Shown: positions 54,756-57,044 of the stretch, piece after piece
How the letters are laid out: every line of letters starts with the position of its first letter
Position numbering within the stretch: the first letter of the stretch is position 1
DNA from: Aquipseudomonas alcaligenes NBRC 14159
Lineage (GTDB): Bacteria > Pseudomonadota > Gammaproteobacteria > Pseudomonadales > Pseudomonadaceae
Length of the DNA: 57,044 nt
Direction: 5' to 3'
Assembly (NCBI RefSeq): GCF_000467105.1
Contig: NZ_BATI01000038.1
Coordinates: forward strand, 1-57,044
Translations under genes and position numbers: made by a program
Notes under the pieces: model-generated
The model's input: only the letters and a program-made list of their open reading frames with translations
What the model was told of the DNA's origin: nothing
Databases searched by the model: none

Positions 54756-55528
54756 AAAAGTTCGACCACCTTGTCTGCACGCTTAAACACCAGTAGCCCG
54801 GTGATGATTGAGGCTAACCCTATCCCCCAGCACAGGGCGAGGTCTCGCAAGGATGGCTGCACGCTCTCGTGCAAAATCGCCGTGAAGCTGTTGAAGAATG
54901 GTGCAAGCGGGTTGAATGAAACGATCTTAGCGATATCGTGCGGCAGTGCCGAGGTAACCCAAACTATGGGGGTGAGCCAGAACAGAAGAGGTACAAACAC
55001 CTCGGTGACATGCTTTATGTCGCGCCAAGTGATTTGCAAAACACTGATGGCCAAGGCAAGGCCCATAATCATCAGGACATAGGGCATTAGCACCAGGGGG
55101 TACCACTGCAACGCACTACCTGGATAACCGCCGAGGAACTTGTAGAGAGCTGCATAGACCGCAATAGCTACCAGCCAGAACGCGCCGACAGTCAGGGCAC
55201 CTGACAGTGGTAGCAATATCCTAGGGAAACTAAGCTTGCGAATCAGGCTATTATTGCCGATAAGCCAATCGCTACTTTGCAGGATTATCTGACTGAAGAG
55301 CATCCAGTGGACTACCCCAGTCACAAGATGCAAGGCGAATCTGTCCTGATTACTAGGCAGTATGTAGGTGAACACCATGTAGTAGGTGAGGGTGACGACG
55401 AGTGGGTTACCCAGTGACCATGCAAAGCCTAGTGCGGCCCCCATATAGCGGATCTTGATTTCCTTCGCGACAAGATTGAACACTAAGTCTCGCCACTTGC
55501 ATAAATCAATAAATCTTCGGATCAGCAT
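54752..55528 (-). CDS. wzm: Polysaccharide ABC exporter, permease subunit (Wzm/KpsM type)
   Basis: The 258-residue membrane protein has six predicted spans. The amphipathic N-terminal part (LVAKEIKIRYMGAALGFAWS) and the FLNPLAP-like motif (SFNPLAPFFNSF) are typical of the ABC-2 polysaccharide export permeases. With the adjacent ATPase it would flip a lipid-linked glycan across the inner membrane. It is the first gene of the 13-gene minus-strand run. AAGG 11 nt before ATG 55528 is the only ribosome site seen. Confidence 0.93.
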   Translation of the reverse strand: MLIRRFIDLCKWRDLVFNLVAKEIKIRYMGAALGFAWSLGNPLVVTLTYYMVFTYILPSNQDRFALHLVTGVVHWMLFSQIILQSSDWLIGNNSLIRKLSFPRILLPLSGALTVGAFWLVAIAVYAALYKFLGGYPGSALQWYPLVLMPYVLMIMGLALAISVLQITWRDIKHVTEVFVPLLFWLTPIVWVTSALPHDIAKIVSFNPLAPFFNSFTAILHESVQPSLRDLALCWGIGLASIITGLLVFKRADKVVELL

Positions 55529-56326
55529 AGTGCTAGAAGCCTTAAGAATGGTCTGAAAAAACTAGGGAGGCGCTTAATTAATCGCCCCCAAATCTCCGAT
55601 GACTGAATCGCTCATCGAAACCTAAGGTTTCCCTAAGCAGTTCCGTCGTTATAACGCGCAATCAGCGTATTTTGCCCTTCGGCGGTAGCCGCAAGGCCAA
55701 ATCGTTGCGATGGGGCAACGTTGGGGGCATTTTCAGATTTACTAATCGAGTCATACGCGAACAGCTTGAGTCAGAGCCGCCCCGAGTTTTTTGCTGAAAT
55801 GACAGACGGTTTAAGTGAGCTGAATCGGTGCGGGACGGATCATCCTTAACTCCAGTTGAGGTGTGCATCACAAATTTCAGGGTTATCATACCAATCTGTG
55901 GCATCAATTGAATCGCACTGATTTTCGTGGAGGCCGTTTCGTTTAAGTCAGGCCGCCATTGCCAGCCTCCGATCCTGAAGGAGGCCCTCTTTGTTCGTAG
56001 GGTCGCTCAGCGACTCGCGTCGATAGCATCTGGCTCGCCACCGAGCCCTTGGACATGCGTTCCGGCACTGAAACCGCGTTGGCCCGCGTGGTGGGACACA
56101 CCGAAGGTCGGCGCTACGACGTAACTCAGCCCTGGGACTTGAACGGACATTCACAAGGCAGAGGTCAATCGAGCTTGCCCAGTACCTATGCGTTGCTCCT
56201 CCTTTGTTCTGCATGATTGTCCTCATGGTCGACATCTCCGGGGTCGCCAAGGAGATCTCCATGGAGGATATCCACCGATCAGGCATCAACTGAGGCCGGC
56301 GGTACTTCGTAATGCATGCAAGATCA
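55529..56326. other. Gene-free 0.8 kb between the cargo operon and the far Tn7 end
   Basis: This must hold the promoter of the glycan run, but no clear -35/-10 pair or RfaH ops element on the minus strand is visible. It contains a 15-bp palindrome GAAACCTAAGGTTTC (55617-55631), a weaker repeat GGCGC...CGCC (55569-55587) and an IS66 tnpB remnant. A short frame after it (about 56140-56292) ends in GVAKEISMEDIHRSGIN and looks like the tail of a lost gene. Confidence 0.6.
56016..56093 (+). pseudogene. Fragment of an IS66-family tnpB
   Basis: The plus-strand frame reads RVDSIWLATEPLDMRSGTET followed by ALARVV, matching the conserved N-terminal block of the IS66-family TnpB accessory protein. A stop lies eight codons... 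upstream of any usable start, and the match ends abruptly at GHTEG. Only about 26 residues remain, so it is a relic of an insertion sequence lost from the end of the Tn7 element. Confidence 0.65.
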
Positions 56327-56474
56327 GGATGAAACTTTATTTTCACGGTTTACACCCCTTTTGGCTGTATGCCATTTCTTAGGATGAAACTTTAAGCACC
56401 TTTGCTAATCATTGCCCCTCGTAAAATGGGCGTTTCGTGAGGTTATTAGGATGAATCTTTATTTTTATCCCACA
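56327..56474. repeat. Tn7-L end with three dispersed TnsB-type sites
   Basis: Complementary-strand sites lie at 56327-56341 (GGATGAAACTTTATT), 56382-56396 (GGATGAAACTTTAAG) and 56449-56463 (GGATGAATCTTTATT), 55 and 67 bp apart. The tip TTTATCCCACA ends at 56474. Wide spacing here against 20-bp packing at the other end matches the asymmetry of Tn7 ends. Confidence 0.92.
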
Positions 56475-56500
56475 GCGGGCCAATGGCCCGCTCTTTCTTT
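56475..56500 (+). terminator. Displaced glmS terminator, starting with the second GCGGG duplication
   Basis: GCGGGCC and GGCCCGC form a 7-bp stem with an AAT loop, followed by TCTTTCTTT. Its first five bases are the target duplication. Before the insertion this hairpin lay 21 bp after the glmS stop; now it is 19.7 kb away. It can still end transcription arriving from the transposon side. Confidence 0.9.
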
Positions 56501-56505
56501 GTTGA

Positions 56506-57044
56506 TTAGGGGAGTGGAGGCGCTTCGTATTCCAGCATCTCCAGGTCCGCCTTGCCCTGGTAGGTCACGCGAAATACATGATCCTCGATGCCCGTATCGG
56601 CGATGCTCTCCAACAGGCTATAGCCGCCGAACTCGGGTGTGATCTCATACAGCGGCTTATCGTTCGCCTCGAACATCCGATAGAAGCGCACCGAGCTGTC
56701 GCCCAGGCTCATCAGCACTTCCCGCTCGCTATCGGCGATTTCCACCGACGGAAATGGCCCGCCCAACGAGCCACCGAGCTTGTAGGCGTAAGTTGCCGAG
56801 CAGGCAGTTCCGCAACCGAAAGTCAGTAGGAATACACCTGCTTCATAGCTTGCCGATACCGGGGCTGCTGGGTAGTCGAGTACTTTCTCTTCCTGCGTGC
56901 CATCGCTAACAGAGATAGCGCACTGCGTCGCCTTGCTCACGGTTGAGCACTGAGTGTCGACGCGCCATTGGCTGTCGGGAATCTCGATGCTTTCGGTAAA
57001 TTCCGTCGCTAGGCAAATAGAAGCACTGCAGACCGCTAGGGAAA
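56506..57044 (-). CDS. Secreted protein of unknown function (5' end outside the window)
   Basis: The frame is open to the window edge, so the gene starts further right. The first visible residues (SLAVCSASICLATEFTES) look like the end of a signal peptide followed by a likely cleavage site after CLA, so at least 178 residues of a periplasmic or surface protein are present. GTG at 56940 is in frame but would drop the signal. Cysteine pairs (DTQCSTV and TQCAIS; FGCGTACSATYAY) suggest disulfides. I recognise no family. It belongs to the ancestral chromosome downstream of glmS and ends just after the glmS terminator. Confidence 0.65.
   Translation of the reverse strand, partial: SLAVCSASICLATEFTESIEIPDSQWRVDTQCSTVSKATQCAISVSDGTQEEKVLDYPAAPVSASYEAGVFLLTFGCGTACSATYAYKLGGSLGGPFPSVEIADSEREVLMSLGDSSVRFYRMFEANDKPLYEITPEFGGYSLLESIADTGIEDHVFRVTYQGKADLEMLEYEAPPLP

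Larger units (their letters stand above)
36759..56474 (+). mobile_element. Tn7-family transposon (19,716 bp) in attTn7, with a surface-glycan cargo
   Basis: The tips are TGTGGGATGC at 36759 and TTTATCCCACA ending at 56474, an inverted pair (TGTGGGAT/ATCCCACA). Behind each lie copies of AATAAAGTTTCATCC or its complement: three at 20-bp spacing at the glmS side, three more widely spaced at the far side. A GCGGG duplication flanks the element. It encodes tnsA, B, C, D and E in Tn7 order next to the glmS-proximal end (the right end by Tn7 convention). The cargo is a 13-gene minus-strand glycan run (44610-55528) and a gene-free 0.8 kb with an IS66 remnant. All parts look intact, so the element may still be mobile. 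Confidence 0.97.

Noticed and set aside
55681..55689. GGCGGTAGC, resembling the core of the RfaH ops element
   Set aside because: It is on the plus strand, opposite to the cargo operon, and lacks the following GT; not usable for the minus-strand genes.
55948..56346. A 132-codon minus-strand frame near the Tn7-L end
   Set aside because: It runs through a TnsB site and over the IS66 relic in the opposite strand, with shadow-like composition.

Overview
The window is chromosomal DNA of a Pseudomonas-type gammaproteobacterium and spans the replication origin. The block from gyrB (10.07 kb) to glmS (36.7 kb) has the standard Pseudomonas order and orientation: gyrB-recF-dnaN-dnaA on the minus strand, the oriC intergenic region, then rpmH-rnpA-yidD-yidC-mnmE-mnmG-rsmG-parA-parB, the complete atpIBEFHAGDC operon, glmU, a DeoR-type glmR and glmS on the plus strand. 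DnaA boxes, an AT-rich stretch, two parS palindromes in recF and a second origin-like intergenic region before mnmG mark it as the origin and segregation domain.

Both flanks of this core are accessory DNA. On the left (1-10.06 kb) lies a defence-type island: the last codons of a type I restriction HsdR, a YgjP-like metallopeptidase, then a WYL-domain regulator divergent from a four-gene plus-strand run. That run encodes a small membrane/coiled-coil protein, an acidic protein of unknown function, a RapA/SNF2-type helicase, and a NERD-nuclease protein with two degenerate kinase-like domains and a C-terminal winged helix. I cannot assign this set to a named defence system, and it is the best candidate here for an undescribed one. 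The island ends in three spaced direct repeats with a TGTA tip, abutting 5 bp and then the gyrB stop codon. This looks like the terminus of a Tn7/Tn5053-type transposon.

On the right, a 19,716-bp Tn7-family transposon (36759-56474) sits 25 bp downstream of the glmS stop codon. It has TGT/ACA tips, repeated TnsB-type sites at both ends, a 5-bp GCGGG target duplication and a full tnsABCDE set with catalytic residues intact. The insertion has separated glmS from its hairpin terminator, which now lies beyond the far end of the element.

The transposon cargo is a 13-gene minus-strand run for an exported surface glycan. It encodes a Wzm/Wzt-type ABC exporter, two nucleotidyltransferase-like proteins, a GDPD-like protein, a HAD phosphatase, a cupin, a large glycosyltransferase-like protein, an unknown protein, a PAPS-type sulfotransferase, an APS kinase (CysC), a WavE-family protein and an NAD-dependent epimerase/reductase. 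Co-location of the APS kinase and sulfotransferase suggests a sulfated polysaccharide delivered as Tn7 cargo. The last 0.54 kb holds a 5'-truncated secreted protein gene of the chromosome beyond the insertion. I saw no tRNA, rRNA or CRISPR array.
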